Assembly (NCBI RefSeq): GCF_036345995.1
Contig: NZ_CP107796.1
Span: 4,650,001-4,714,000 of the forward strand
Reading direction: 5' to 3'
Origin: Streptomyces sp. NBC_00557
GTDB taxonomy: Bacteria; Actinomycetota; Actinomycetes; Streptomycetales; Streptomycetaceae
Length of the DNA stretch: 64,000 bases
The translations under genes were made by a program, and so were the position numbers. Position 1 is the first letter of the stretch; every line of letters begins with the position of its first letter. The notes beneath the pieces are model-generated. The model searched no databases and was not told where the DNA came from. It was given only the letters and a program-made list of their open reading frames with translations. Positions 39,214 through 47,710 of this stretch are shown piece by piece.

Positions 39214-41769
39214 ATGCCGCTCTACACCTTCGGCGGGACGCCCTCCGACGTCCTCACCGACGACGCCGGCAACGTCGTCCCCGACTACCCCGTCCTGGTC
39301 AGGGTCGCCGGCACCGGCGCGATCGTCACCGCCCTGTTCGAAGAGGACGGCACCACCCCGATCGCCACCCTCAAGTCCAACCCCGCCAGCAGCAGCTCGC
39401 CCGGCGCCATCCGCACCTTCAAGGCGCAGGATGTCTCCGAGATCGAGTACGAGTACCTGGACGCCAGCGGCCAGCCCGTGCGCTGGTACCAGGCAGGCCG
39501 CGAGGTCGCCTCCGGCGCCATGCAACAGGCCACGCAGGCGCTGGACGCTGTCGGCACCAAGCTGGACCTGGCGACCACCGACCCGCAGGAGGTGGCCGGC
39601 CCGGTTGTCTTCGAGGATGCGGTCACGTTCGACCAGCCGATCACCGCGCCCAATCTGAACGACCAGAGCGCCGTCAGGTGGTTTGCCGTCACTGGAGCGG
39701 TCGGCAACGGAACCACCGACGACCGGGCCAAGATCCAGGCACAGCTGGATGCCGCGCACAGTGCGGGCGGCGGCATCGTCTACATCCCGCCGGGCCGGAC
39801 CTACGGGATCTCCACCTTCCTCGTGGTGTACGACAACACGACGATCTGGGCGTACGGAGCCACCCTCAAGGCCATCGGCACCGGCGCCGGCCTCCTGAGG
39901 AACTTCCTGGGCACCGAGACGTTCTCCGGCTACTCCGGCCACTCCCACATCCAGGTCCTCGGCGGCATCTGGGACGGCAACGCCTCCGACGGCACCACCG
40001 GCACGGTCACCGCCGAGACCGATGTGATCAACTTTTTGCACTGCTCGGACATCACGGTCAAGGACGTCATCGTCCGCAACGTGAGCAGCGCGCACGCCCT
40101 CGAGTTCAACTCCACCGACGGCGCGAGGGCGATCAACTGCCGCTTCGAGGGCTACCGCGACAACTCCGGGAACAGCAGCCGCCAGTTCAGTGAGGCCATC
40201 CAGATCGACATCGCCAAGAGCGGCAGCAGCAGCATCGGCGCCTTCGACAACACGCCCAGCCGGAACGTGCTCGTGACGGGCTGCTACTTCGGTCCCTCGA
40301 GCCGCCTCGGCGTGTTCGGCCGCGCGGTCGGCTCCCACACCGTGGCCGCCGGCGTGACCTTCGACAACATCCAGGTCATCGGCAACCGGATCGACGGCAC
40401 CCTGCGCGAGGGCATCTACGGCTACGGGTGGCGCCGCGCGGTCATCGCCGACAACGTCATCACCGGTACCGGCTACTCCGGTGTCTTCGTCACCCAGCCC
40501 GACCCGGCCACCACCGCGATCACCCAGCACACGGTCACCGTGCGCGGCAACACGATCGAAGGGGCCGGCACCGACAGCGGCATCCGCGTCCTCGGCTACG
40601 CCACATCGAAGATTGCCGGGGTGTCCGTCACCGGCAACGTGATCCGCTCCATCACCGGCAACGCGATCCACTGCGAGAACTGCTCGGCGCCGAACATCTC
40701 CGGCAACCAGGTCGACACCACGACGTCCACCGGCATCTACGCCCACTACTCCGACGCCGCCACCCTCACCGGCAACAGCGTCCGGGCTGCCGGCTCGAAC
40801 GCCCTCAATGCCTCGGGGTCCGTCGGTGTGACCGTCGCCGGGAACACCGTCGACGGCACCGGGTCCAACTTCGGCATCTTCGTCGGCCAGGGCGCGGACG
40901 GCGCGACCAACTCCACGGACGCCGTGATCTCCGGCAACGTCATCCGCTCGCCGGCCTCGTCCGGGATCCGGCTGTCCACCAACGCCACCGGCTGTCTGGT
41001 TGTCGGCAACAGCGTCCGCAAGCTGGCCGGCGGTGCCTCCTCGGCGCTGTCCATGGCCGCCAGCGCCACCGGCTGCACCGTGCTGAACAACGACTTCACC
41101 GGCAACGGCTGGACCGCGGCCACGGCCATGAGCGTGTCCACGGCCGGACCCGTCACCGGCCCCGGCGGCATGACCGCTCTTCCCGGCTCCAACCTCGTGG
41201 ACCAGGACCTCGTCCCGCAGAACGCCCTCGAGGCGGCCATGCGGCCGGCCGGGCGGTACGAGACGACGTCGCGGCTGCGGTGCGGCACCGCGTCCACGCC
41301 GACCAGCGGCACGCTGTACCTGGTGCCGATCTGGCTGCCCAAGGGCCTGACCATCTCGAACATCACGTTCGTGTCGGGCGGCACCGGTGCCGCGAGCCCC
41401 ACCAACTGGTGGTTCAGCCTGCACGACTCGGGCCGGAAAATGCTCGCGCGCACCGCCGACCAGCTGACGGCGTCCTGGGCCTCGAACACGGTCAAGACCT
41501 TGGCCATCGCGCAGACCACCGCGGGCACCGCCTCGTCCTACACGACGACCTACGCCGGCCTGCACTACCTGGGCGTCATGGTCAAGGCCACGACACAGCC
41601 CAGCCTGGCCGGCGAGGGCTCCGCCGACGCCGGTATCGCGTCCGCATCGCCCGGGTTCGGCGGCACCGACACCGGCCTGAGCACTCCGCCCACCGTCAGC
41701 GGGGCCGGCTTCACCGCGGGAGCCTTCGGCGCAGGCTCCGGGATCCTCGCCTACGCCTACGTCAGCTGA
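39214..41769 (+). CDS. Right-handed beta-helix tailspike, pectate-lyase-like
   Basis: An 851-residue protein; the ATG at 39,214 follows AAAGGAG. Residues 1-130 form an attachment domain found before phage fibres. From about 155 the pectate-lyase-3 entry motif W-F-A-V-T-G-A-V-G-N-G-T-T-D-D is followed by about 15 rungs rich in G-N-x-I/V and S-G-I, to residue 680. A C-terminal beta-sandwich (690-851) ends with G-S-G-I-L-A-Y-A-Y. Such spikes bind and often cut surface polysaccharides; the substrate cannot be read from sequence. A clear terminator follows. Confidence 0.9.
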   Translation: MPLYTFGGTPSDVLTDDAGNVVPDYPVLVRVAGTGAIVTALFEEDGTTPIATLKSNPASSSSPGAIRTFKAQDVSEIEYEYLDASGQPVRWYQAGREVASGAMQQATQALDAVGTKLDLATTDPQEVAGPVVFEDAVTFDQPITAPNLNDQSAVRWFAVTGAVGNGTTDDRAKIQAQLDAAHSAGGGIVYIPPGRTYGISTFLVVYDNTTIWAYGATLKAIGTGAGLLRNFLGTETFSGYSGHSHIQVLGGIWDGNASDGTTGTVTAETDVINFLHCSDITVKDVIVRNVSSAHALEFNSTDGARAINCRFEGYRDNSGNSSRQFSEAIQIDIAKSGSSSIGAFDNTPSRNVLVTGCYFGPSSRLGVFGRAVGSHTVAAGVTFDNIQVIGNRIDGTLREGIYGYGWRRAVIADNVITGTGYSGVFVTQPDPATTAITQHTVTVRGNTIEGAGTDSGIRVLGYATSKIAGVSVTGNVIRSITGNAIHCENCSAPNISGNQVDTTTSTGIYAHYSDAATLTGNSVRAAGSNALNASGSVGVTVAGNTVDGTGSNFGIFVGQGADGATNSTDAVISGNVIRSPASSGIRLSTNATGCLVVGNSVRKLAGGASSALSMAASATGCTVLNNDFTGNGWTAATAMSVSTAGPVTGPGGMTALPGSNLVDQDLVPQNALEAAMRPAGRYETTSRLRCGTASTPTSGTLYLVPIWLPKGLTISNITFVSGGTGAASPTNWWFSLHDSGRKMLARTADQLTASWASNTVKTLAIAQTTAGTASSYTTTYAGLHYLGVMVKATTQPSLAGEGSADAGIASASPGFGGTDTGLSTPPTVSGAGFTAGAFGAGSGILAYAYVS

Positions 41770-41787
41770 CCGGCCCCGCTCCACCCT

Positions 41788-41808
41788 CGCCCCGACCGGG
41801 GCGTTTTT
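41788..41808 (+). terminator. Intrinsic terminator with T-run
   Basis: CGCCCC-GACC-GGGGCG followed by TTTTT, directly after the tailspike gene. Confidence 0.92.
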
Positions 41809-41830
41809 CATGCTCACCGGAAGGTCCCGC

Positions 41831-42658
41831 ATGCCCCAGTCCTCGTACATCACCCGCGTCCGCGAGTACCCGCTGCACCCGCTGTGCGGCCGGCACCTCG
41901 TCCTGGACCGTCGGTCCCTGAACCACACGGTGACGGAGATCGACCCGGCCAAGCTCAAGCCGGCCGAGTGGCTGCCCAAGGTGCCGATCCTCGACCAGTC
42001 CAACCTGGACGCACAGGGCATCGACGTCACCCAGCTGCTGCCCGGCGCGCCACCCGCCAAGGAACTCGGATCCTGCACCGGCAACGGCGCCACCTACGCC
42101 CTGTCGGCCCTGCTGGACGCGCCCCGGCTCGAGGAGATCGGCCTCAGCACGAGCGACAGCAAGGCCGGCGAGCAGTTCGCGATCCGCTGGTACTCCGGCG
42201 GCACCCACGAGGACCAGTGGCGCGACGTCGCATACCCCGCCACCGACTGCGGCTCCTCCGGCCTCGGCGTCGCCCGCTACGGCAAGGCCCGCGGCTGGTT
42301 CGACGGCTACCGCACCGCCACCACGGCGCTCGGCGTGGCATCCGCGCTGCAGAGCGGCGGCCTCCTCTTCGGACTGCCCTGGCACCGCGCATTCTTCGAG
42401 CCCGACCACAACGGGTTCATCGACGTCGCAGGCTGGGAGCGCAGCCCGGTCGACGGCGGGCACGAGGTGTACGCGGCTGTCCTGGAGTCGGTCCGGCTGA
42501 CCTCCGGCGGCGACCTGGACCTGGACCGCACCGTCGTGGCTCTGCCGAACTCGTGGAACACCTCGTGGGGCATCGACGGCTGGTTCCGGATGCGCCTGTC
42601 CACCTATCAGACGCTGCGCCGTGAGGTCGACGTCTACCAGTTCCGGCTCGCGGCCTGA
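41831..42658 (+). CDS. Papain-like (C1) cysteine peptidase
   Basis: A 275-residue protein; the ATG at 41,831 is used because of GGAAGG upstream. It carries the papain triad layout: V-P-I-L-D-Q (Gln56, oxyanion hole), L-G-S-C-T-G-N-G-A (Cys82), G-G-H-E-V-Y-A-A-V (His211) and N-S-W-N-T-S-W-G (Asn240). About 20 residues are inserted between the D-Q-S-N-L and L-G-S-C motifs, which are contiguous in other members. No signal peptide or propeptide is visible. Placed between the tailspike terminator and the endolysin, it could be a virion enzyme or cleave a host or phage protein. Confidence 0.85.
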   Translation: MPQSSYITRVREYPLHPLCGRHLVLDRRSLNHTVTEIDPAKLKPAEWLPKVPILDQSNLDAQGIDVTQLLPGAPPAKELGSCTGNGATYALSALLDAPRLEEIGLSTSDSKAGEQFAIRWYSGGTHEDQWRDVAYPATDCGSSGLGVARYGKARGWFDGYRTATTALGVASALQSGGLLFGLPWHRAFFEPDHNGFIDVAGWERSPVDGGHEVYAAVLESVRLTSGGDLDLDRTVVALPNSWNTSWGIDGWFRMRLSTYQTLRREVDVYQFRLAA

Positions 42659-42679
42659 CAGCCCCACCAACCCCCGCAC

Positions 42680-42703
42680 GCCCCGCGCCCACCAGGCCGG
42701 GGC
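42680..42703 (+). terminator. Weak terminator-like hairpin
   Basis: GCCCCG pairs with CGGGGC across a 12-base loop, just before the endolysin ribosome site. Confidence 0.4.
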
Positions 42704-42726
42704 CTTCGTCATTTCAGGAGGTGCCG

Positions 42727-43680
42727 ATGGCCACCTGCCGCGGCATGGACGTCTCCGCCTACCAGGGCACCCAGGACTGGGCGGCACTGCGCCGGAGCGG
42801 CCTCACGTTCGCCTTCGCCAAGGCGACCGAGGGCCTGCACACCGTGGACCCGAAGTTCGCCACCCACATCAAGGGCATCCTCGCCGCCGGACTGGTCGCT
42901 GGCAGCTACCACTTCGGCTGGCCCACCCAGGACCCCAAGGCCGAGGCCGCCCACTACATCGCCACGGTCAAGCCGTACGCGAAGGCCGGCTACACCCACT
43001 GGCTGGACCTCGAGCGGTACTCCGACGGCCGGAACTACCGCGGCCGCAACAACGCCGAGATCCGCGCGTGGGCCACCACCTGGATTCACACGGTCCAGGC
43101 CGCCTTCCCCAATCAGCGCGTCGGCATCTACACCAGCGCGGACGACATCGCCGCCGGCCGCGCCCCCGCCGACGTTCCGCTGTGGTACCCGGCGTACCCG
43201 TGGGGCGAGGCCGCCTACAGCCGCGCCGAGGCCGCCAGCCAGCCGCGCCCCTCCGGCCGGGCCCCGCTCATCTGGCAGTTCACCAGCAAGCCCGTGGACC
43301 GCTCCATCGCCTACCTGTCCGAGGCCGACTTCCGCGCCTGGGCCGGCGGCGGCACGCACCCCGAGGAGACCGACATGCAGCCCACCGACGAGATCGCCGT
43401 CCCCGCCTGGGCCAAGACCACCTGGCCCAAGGACACGGGCCTGGCGGACGGCAAGATCCAGGTACAGACCGCGCTCGCCTCCGGCTACGCGCACTCGCGT
43501 AAGGCCGCCGAGCAGACCACCGCGATCCTCGCCCAGCTCGGCGCCCAGGCCGCGACGATCGACAAGCTCGTCACCGCCCTCGGCGCCGGCGGAGGCCTGA
43601 CCGCCGAGGAGATCAAGGCCGCCGCCGAGGCCGGCGCCCAGGCCGCCCTCGCCAAACTCGGCGAGGCCCTGCAGTCGTGA
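42727..43680 (+). CDS. Endolysin, GH25 lysozyme
   Basis: A 317-residue protein. The ATG at 42,727 sits five bases after AGGAGGT; a GTG at 42,721 is too close to it. The catalytic domain (residues 1-205) has G-M-D-V-S-A-Y-Q-G (Asp8) and L-D-L-E (Asp94, Glu96), the acidic pair of Chalaropsis-type muramidases. The C-terminal 110 residues form a linker and helices ending in L-T-A-E-E-I-K-A-A-A-E-A-G, probably for cell-wall or dimer contact. No signal peptide, so release needs the holin. It cuts MurNAc-GlcNAc bonds at lysis. Confidence 0.94.
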   Translation: MATCRGMDVSAYQGTQDWAALRRSGLTFAFAKATEGLHTVDPKFATHIKGILAAGLVAGSYHFGWPTQDPKAEAAHYIATVKPYAKAGYTHWLDLERYSDGRNYRGRNNAEIRAWATTWIHTVQAAFPNQRVGIYTSADDIAAGRAPADVPLWYPAYPWGEAAYSRAEAASQPRPSGRAPLIWQFTSKPVDRSIAYLSEADFRAWAGGGTHPEETDMQPTDEIAVPAWAKTTWPKDTGLADGKIQVQTALASGYAHSRKAAEQTTAILAQLGAQAATIDKLVTALGAGGGLTAEEIKAAAEAGAQAALAKLGEALQS

Positions 43681-43985
43681 CCCACGCCCCCAGAACGCCA
43701 CCCGCCAACTGGCCCGGCTTCGAAACGGCCGGCATGACCCGGCTGACCGACGACATCTACTTCGGCTGGCTGGAGCACGAGTCCACCCCGTTCTTCTGGC
43801 ACTGGTGCAAGGCCCTCGAGGACGTGCCCGAGGACCGCAAGGTGCACAAGGGCTGCTGGGTGGGAGCTGGCACGAGCGCGCACACTCTGGTCTCGCGCGA
43901 GCCCCTGCACCTCGAACCGAGCCTGTTGTGGAAGTGCTGCGGCCTGCACGGATTCGTACGCAACGGCGTCTGGATCCCGGCCTGA
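43677..43985 (+). CDS. Hypothetical protein in lysis region (102 aa)
   Basis: A 102-residue protein from a GTG overlapping the endolysin stop. It is Trp/His/Cys-rich, with F-G-W-L-E-H-E-S-T-P-F-F-W-H-W-C and a terminal C-C-G-L-H-G-F-V. It is probably a compact metal-binding fold. It is coupled to the endolysin yet has no membrane segment. Function unknown. Confidence 0.7.
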   Translation: MTHAPRTPPANWPGFETAGMTRLTDDIYFGWLEHESTPFFWHWCKALEDVPEDRKVHKGCWVGAGTSAHTLVSREPLHLEPSLLWKCCGLHGFVRNGVWIPA

Positions 43986-44043
43986 CCCCGCCATCGTCAT
44001 CGGCTGCCGCCGCCCGGCGCAGCCCGCCTGAGAAGAGATCACC

Positions 44044-44247
44044 GTGAAGATATCCAAGGTTGCCAAGGCAGTCGTCTCCGGCCTCGCCGCCGGCGCCACT
44101 GCTACCGTCACCGCCGTCCAGGACGGCCGGATCACGACCGCCGAGATCGTCACCATCGTCCTGTCCGTCCTCGGCGCGTACGGCATCACCTGGGTGGTGC
44201 CGAACGCGCCCGCCACTGGCGGCGGCAAGGACGTCACCGGAGCCTGA
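44044..44247 (+). CDS. Holin-like protein (67 aa)
   Basis: A 67-residue protein with AGAAGAG upstream of a GTG. A basic amphipathic N-terminus, a small Ala-rich hydrophobic stretch (residues 9-25), a D-G-R-I-T-T loop and a transmembrane helix (I-V-T-I-V-L-S-V-L-G-A-Y-G-I-T) match short actinophage holins. It would form membrane lesions that let the endolysin reach the wall. Confidence 0.8.
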   Translation: MKISKVAKAVVSGLAAGATATVTAVQDGRITTAEIVTIVLSVLGAYGITWVVPNAPATGGGKDVTGA

Positions 44248-44325
44248 ATCGCAGGGCAGACCGGCAACGGGTGACGCAGGCCCAGGGGCTGCGCTCACAC
44301 CCCCCACAGCACAACGGAGGACCGC

Positions 44326-44658
44326 GTGGACGCTGCGACGCTTGGCGCTGTCGGATCCATCGTCGTCGGGCTCGCAGCCGCCGGCGCCGCAGTGATCGGG
44401 CACCGCGGCGCCAACGCGGCCAGCCAGTCAGGCGCCGTCCTCGGGGGGTATTCGACGCTCGTGGACAACCTGCAGGAGGAGCGCAACGGCCTGCAGGTGA
44501 AACTCGCCGAGAACGAAAGGCTCCTCGCGGCCGCGTACGCCGAACTCGCCAGCGAGCGCGCAGACAAGGCCGCCCTGCAGGGCCAGATCACCGTGCTCAC
44601 TGCCGAGAACGAGCGGCTCCGGCAACGCATCGCTGAGCTAGGAGGGCAACCCACGTGA
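44326..44658 (+). CDS. Membrane protein with coiled coil, lysis cassette (110 aa)
   Basis: A 110-residue protein from a GTG with GGAGGACC upstream. One N-terminal transmembrane helix (residues 4-25) is followed by a heptad-rich coiled coil (50-105, with [12 protein letters not shown]). Second membrane proteins of this type accompany holins in actinophages as co-holins or spanin-like partners. Its stop overlaps the next GTG. Confidence 0.72.
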   Translation: MDAATLGAVGSIVVGLAAAGAAVIGHRGANAASQSGAVLGGYSTLVDNLQEERNGLQVKLAENERLLAAAYAELASERADKAALQGQITVLTAENERLRQRIAELGGQPT

Positions 44659-45347
44659 CGACGACCCAGGCCGCCCTCGCACAGCGATGGCGAACCCTAG
44701 CCACCGCGGCTGTCCTCCTCGTGTTGTGCGGCGCGGTCGTCCTCGTCTGGCTGCGGATCGATGCCGAGTCCCGCCGCGCAGACGCCCTCGCCCAAGAGGC
44801 CAACTTGCGCGGCGACGCTGTGGCCACCCTCGCCGGTGACGTGCGCGTGCTGCGCGCCCAGATCAAAGCCAAGGGCGGCACGCCAGCAGCACCCGATCCC
44901 ACCGCCGCGGTGAGTAACCTGCCGGCGCGCGCCGAGGTGCCCGTTCCGGTGCCCGGTCCTGCAGGGCCTCAAGGCCCCAAGGGCGAGCCGGGCAAGGCTG
45001 CTCCGACGCTGACGCCGTCGCCCGGACCGAGCGGGCCGCCAGGACCTTCCGGAGCCCCGGGCGCGACGGTGACCGGACCGCCCGGGCCGGCCGGGCCCTC
45101 GGGGCCACCTGGCCCGTCCGGGCCGGCAGGCCCGCCAGGCAAGGACGGCGTGGACGGAAAAGACGGCAAGGACGGGAAAGACGGCCAGAACTGCCCCTCG
45201 GGCTACTCCCTGCAGGCACCGGACTGGGACCCTGACGCCCTGGTCTGCCGGCGGGATGGTGCTGGACAGCCTGGCAGCCCTTCACCCTCACCGACGCCCT
45301 CGCCCATGGCGCTCGGCCTGCCAGCGGAACGACGCCGCATGGCATGA
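44655..45347 (+). CDS. Membrane-anchored collagen-like protein
   Basis: A 230-residue protein with a GTG overlapping the previous stop. A basic N-terminus and one transmembrane helix (residues 14-34) precede a short coiled coil (38-68). Residues about 92-178 contain roughly 20 G-X-Y triplets rich in Pro, then G-K-D-G repeats. A small C-terminal domain with two Cys follows (N-C-P-S-G ... V-C-R-R) and then a Ser/Pro tail. Collagen-like stalks in phages usually belong to fibres; a membrane anchor in a lysis cassette is unusual. It could display a trimer outside the cell. Confidence 0.85.
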   Translation: MTTTQAALAQRWRTLATAAVLLVLCGAVVLVWLRIDAESRRADALAQEANLRGDAVATLAGDVRVLRAQIKAKGGTPAAPDPTAAVSNLPARAEVPVPVPGPAGPQGPKGEPGKAAPTLTPSPGPSGPPGPSGAPGATVTGPPGPAGPSGPPGPSGPAGPPGKDGVDGKDGKDGKDGQNCPSGYSLQAPDWDPDALVCRRDGAGQPGSPSPSPTPSPMALGLPAERRRMA

Positions 45348-45352
45348 ACTCC

Positions 45353-45384
45353 GGCCCTCGCTCTCCTACGGGAGGGCGAGGGCC
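45353..45384. terminator. Bidirectional terminator between convergent units
   Basis: Outer arms GGCCCTCGC (45,353) and GCGAGGGCC (45,376-45,384), with further pairing inside, end both the late operon and the minus-strand regulator operon. The last codons of the 45,366 minus-strand gene lie inside it. Confidence 0.75.
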
Positions 45385-45572
45385 GTTTCGTGCTGCCCGG
45401 GCTCGCCGGCTGACTCCCTGCGCAGAGCTGCGGCCCACTCGGTGACCAGCTGCTCGTACCGGGACCGGTCCTGCGCGCTGAGTCGGCCGCCGGACCGCCG
45501 CCACAGCTGCCGGATTTCGCTGTTCAAGGCGTGCGCGGACCGCACGGAACCAGGGCAGGCGTCGGAGGGCAT
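45366..45572 (-). CDS. Small conserved protein beside regulators (68 aa)
   Basis: A 68-residue minus-strand protein from an ATG at 45,572. Helical pattern A-H-A-L-N-S-E-I-R-Q-L-W-x-R-S-G-G-R-L-S and Y-E-Q-L-V-T-E-W-A-A-A-L. Small proteins of this shape often accompany XRE regulators in Streptomyces. It lies downstream of the DUF5753 regulator in the same direction. Function unknown. Confidence 0.65.
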   Translation of the reverse strand: MPSDACPGSVRSAHALNSEIRQLWRRSGGRLSAQDRSRYEQLVTEWAAALRRESAGEPGQHETALALP

Positions 45573-45637
45573 GCGGCCAGCGTACGGAACAGCACTGACA
45601 ACGAGCCGAGCCCTCGAGGCAGTTGGGCGCTTTGGCC

Positions 45638-46492
45638 TCAGCGCAGGACCTCGATGGCCCGCAGGATGAGCGCACGCGCCTCGCTGCCGTACACGGCCAT
45701 GCTGCGCAGCTGCTCGAACGCGCGCAGGTACAAGGCGAGTTCGGACGGCTGGGTGATGCGCACGCGCGCGGAGACCAGTTCGACGCTGACCAGGCGGTCG
45801 TCGTAGACGTGGAACGTCTCGCGGGGCCACTGGGTCCGTGAGTCGGTGGATTCCGGAATGATGCCGAGGGAGACCTGAGGCAGAGCGCCGGCCGTCAGCA
45901 GATAGCCGAGCTGGGCGGCCATGGTGTCGGCATCGCCCACCTGGTACCGCAGGACGGCCTCCTCGATGACGAACACGAAGCGCCGGCCCGGCTCGTGGAT
46001 GATGCGGCTACGGTCGACCCGGGCCCGGGCAGCGTCCGCGCTGTCATCTACCGGTACGTCGCGGAACCGGGCGCTGATGCCGAGGACGCCCGCGGCGTAA
46101 CCCTCGGTCTGCAGCAGGCCGGGGACGAGGGACGAGGAGTAGACCCGGAAACGCTCGGTGTCCTGGAAGAGCCGCGGTTCGCGTCCCTGCAGGGCCTTGA
46201 GACCGTCGCGGACCTGCGTGCGCCACTCGGTATACATCGACTCGGCGTGCAGGGACCGGGCGATGAGGTCCTGGGCCTGGTCCCCGACGCCGCATGCTGC
46301 GCACCACAGGCGGATGTCGGTGGCGGTCGGCGCGGTCTTGGCGTTCTCGATCCGGGACGTCTTGGCGTGGTGCCAGCCGCACCGCTTGGCCAGCTCAACG
46401 ACCGTCAGCCCGGCGCTCTTGCGTAGATCACGCAGCTGGTGAGCGACGACCTCGCGCGCGGCCTGGGCGGACGAGGACGGGGAGAGGGGCAT
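45638..46492 (-). CDS. XRE-family regulator with DUF5753 domain
   Basis: A 284-residue protein; the ATG at 46,492 is chosen because upstream codons lack a ribosome site. The N-terminal HTH_31/XRE domain (residues 17-70) contains A-G-L-T-V-V-E-L-A-K-R-C-G-W-H-H-A-K-T-S-R-I-E. The rest is a DUF5753 domain, with Y-S-S-S-L-V-P-G-L-L-Q-T-E-G-Y-A near residue 120. Proteins of this type (WhiJ-like) control development or lysogeny in Streptomyces and usually act with small partner proteins. The next two genes fit that pattern. Confidence 0.92.
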   Translation of the reverse strand: MPLSPSSSAQAAREVVAHQLRDLRKSAGLTVVELAKRCGWHHAKTSRIENAKTAPTATDIRLWCAACGVGDQAQDLIARSLHAESMYTEWRTQVRDGLKALQGREPRLFQDTERFRVYSSSLVPGLLQTEGYAAGVLGISARFRDVPVDDSADAARARVDRSRIIHEPGRRFVFVIEEAVLRYQVGDADTMAAQLGYLLTAGALPQVSLGIIPESTDSRTQWPRETFHVYDDRLVSVELVSARVRITQPSELALYLRAFEQLRSMAVYGSEARALILRAIEVLR

Positions 46493-46514
46493 GAGCTGGC
46501 CTGTCCGGTGCGTG

Positions 46515-47045
46515 CTAGCGGATCTTGTACTGGTCGTGCGGAACTGCTCGCGCCCAGACGGCTTCGAAGGCCTCGCTGCACAGCTTGGCAGCGGCCGGAT
46601 CCTCTGTGACCTCGCCGCCGGCGGACTGGCCCTCACCGGTGAAGTGGTTCCACCTCACCACCTGGTCATCGAACAGCCAGAAGTCGTTGCCGGGCAGAGC
46701 GATGGTGGATGCCTGCCGCCGGGGGAGCCAGCGGACCTGCTCGCCCGCTGCGACGTTGGTGAAGGTGCCGTCGTAGAGGAAGCGGGTGTACTCGCTGACC
46801 GGCTCCGAGACGATCCGCGCGCGGCGGATCACCACGCCGCGCGCGACGGCCTGCTGTACCAGGTCGAGCCAGGGCCGCCACCAGGACGCCCTGTCCGCCG
46901 GATCGGGCCGGATGCCGGCCCGCCAGTCGGCGAACGGCCCCTTTTCGTAGTCGACGGCGTAGGCGTCCCGCATCTCCAGATGGACGGCGGAGCGGGCCGC
47001 GCCGGCCAGGAGGTCAGCGAAGTCAGGCGGGGTTGTCGAGGGCAT
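46515..47045 (-). CDS. DUF6879-like partner protein
   Basis: A 176-residue protein, ATG at 47,045. It contains H-L-E-M-R-D-A-Y near the start, a W-R-A-G motif, P-V-S-E-Y-T-R-F-L and L-P-G-N-D-F-W-L-F-D-D-Q-V-V-R-W-N-H-F, the conserved core of the DUF6879 family found next to XRE regulators in Streptomyces. Probably a partner that modulates the regulator. It overlaps the upstream small gene by 23 bases. Confidence 0.82.
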   Translation of the reverse strand: MPSTTPPDFADLLAGAARSAVHLEMRDAYAVDYEKGPFADWRAGIRPDPADRASWWRPWLDLVQQAVARGVVIRRARIVSEPVSEYTRFLYDGTFTNVAAGEQVRWLPRRQASTIALPGNDFWLFDDQVVRWNHFTGEGQSAGGEVTEDPAAAKLCSEAFEAVWARAVPHDQYKIR

Positions 47046-47277
47046 CGCAGGCCTTCCTGAGCATCGGCACCATGCGGGCAGGGACACGGATCACGGCCTC
47101 GTGGTCGGGGATGCCGACGGCGTGTCCCGGAACCTCGAAGGCGGCGCACTCGGCTTCCAACTCCGGGCTCGGCTTCCACCCTTGAAGCACGAGTTCTTGC
47201 TTCTCCTGGTCGACCCAGACGGTCGGCGACTCATGGTCACCTGTGTTCGGGTCGATGCCGATGAACCGTAGCGACAC
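47023..47277 (-). CDS. Small conserved protein, first gene of regulator operon (84 aa)
   Basis: An 84-residue acidic protein with GAGGCCTCC-type purine sequence upstream. It looks like a beta-rich fold (R-F-I-G-I-D-P-N-T-G-D, T-V-W-V-D-Q, E-L-V-L-Q-G-W-K) with a helix. Such proteins head many XRE/DUF6879 operons. Function unknown; possibly an antitoxin-like or regulatory partner. Confidence 0.7.
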   Translation of the reverse strand: MSLRFIGIDPNTGDHESPTVWVDQEKQELVLQGWKPSPELEAECAAFEVPGHAVGIPDHEAVIRVPARMVPMLRKACDALDNPA

Positions 47278-47398
47278 GGAGGCCTCCTATGACGGCATGT
47301 GCAGGACTGTGCACCACCGTCATGCCGGCGACGGACACCGTCAAGGGCAGGGATCCGGCCCTTGGCCGAGTACAGCCCTAGATGTTGCACAAATCTGC

Positions 47399-47414
47399 AC
47401 ACCCCTAGGGGTGT
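47399..47414. promoter_or_regulatory. 16-bp perfect palindrome in divergent promoter region
   Basis: ACACCCCTAGGGGTGT is a perfect palindrome located between the minus-strand regulator operon and the plus-strand Cys-rich operon. TTGCAC-type sequence lies just upstream (47,385). It is a likely operator, perhaps for the XRE protein. Confidence 0.65.
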
Positions 47415-47506
47415 CGCACATCACACTCGTAGCGTCAGCGGCACGAGGAAACCCCGGCGAGGCGGCGGGCCTCCCGGGGCACGGTCAACGCCTGAGGAGC
47501 GTCGAC

Positions 47507-47710
47507 ATGCCGCAGACTACGCAGTCAGCCAGCCAAGAGACCAGCCCCACCAGCTACGGCTACTGCTCCTGGCACCAGGGGCAAGCACGGGGCGTACGCC
47601 TCATCCAGGCCACCGAGCAGGGCAGCGGCCCCGGTTCCGCCGGCAACCATTTCGCCTGCCTGCCGTGCCGCCAGGCCTACGACCTCGTGCCGCTGGCCGA
47701 CCGGATGTGA
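47507..47710 (+). CDS. Cys/His small protein (67 aa)
   Basis: A 67-residue protein with TGAGGAGC upstream of the ATG. It carries C-S-W-H and C-L-P-C (about 30 residues apart), one zinc site. It leads a four-gene operon of Cys-rich proteins divergent from the XRE/DUF6879 operon. Such sets are frequent in Streptomyces genomes; their task is unknown. Confidence 0.7.
   Translation: MPQTTQSASQETSPTSYGYCSWHQGQARGVRLIQATEQGSGPGSAGNHFACLPCRQAYDLVPLADRM

Noticed and set aside
39208..42093. A 961-codon minus-strand open frame over the tailspike
   Set aside because: Shadow of the beta-helix gene; the protein is low-complexity Gly/Ala/Arg with no domain.
44655..45347. Treating the collagen-like gene as a tail fibre
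   Set aside because: The N-terminal transmembrane helix and the position after the holin genes do not fit a virion fibre, so I left it as a membrane protein.
46515..47277. DUF6879-like and small gene as a toxin-antitoxin pair
   Set aside because: The overlap and sizes fit, but neither shows a toxin motif and both families normally accompany XRE-DUF5753 regulators.
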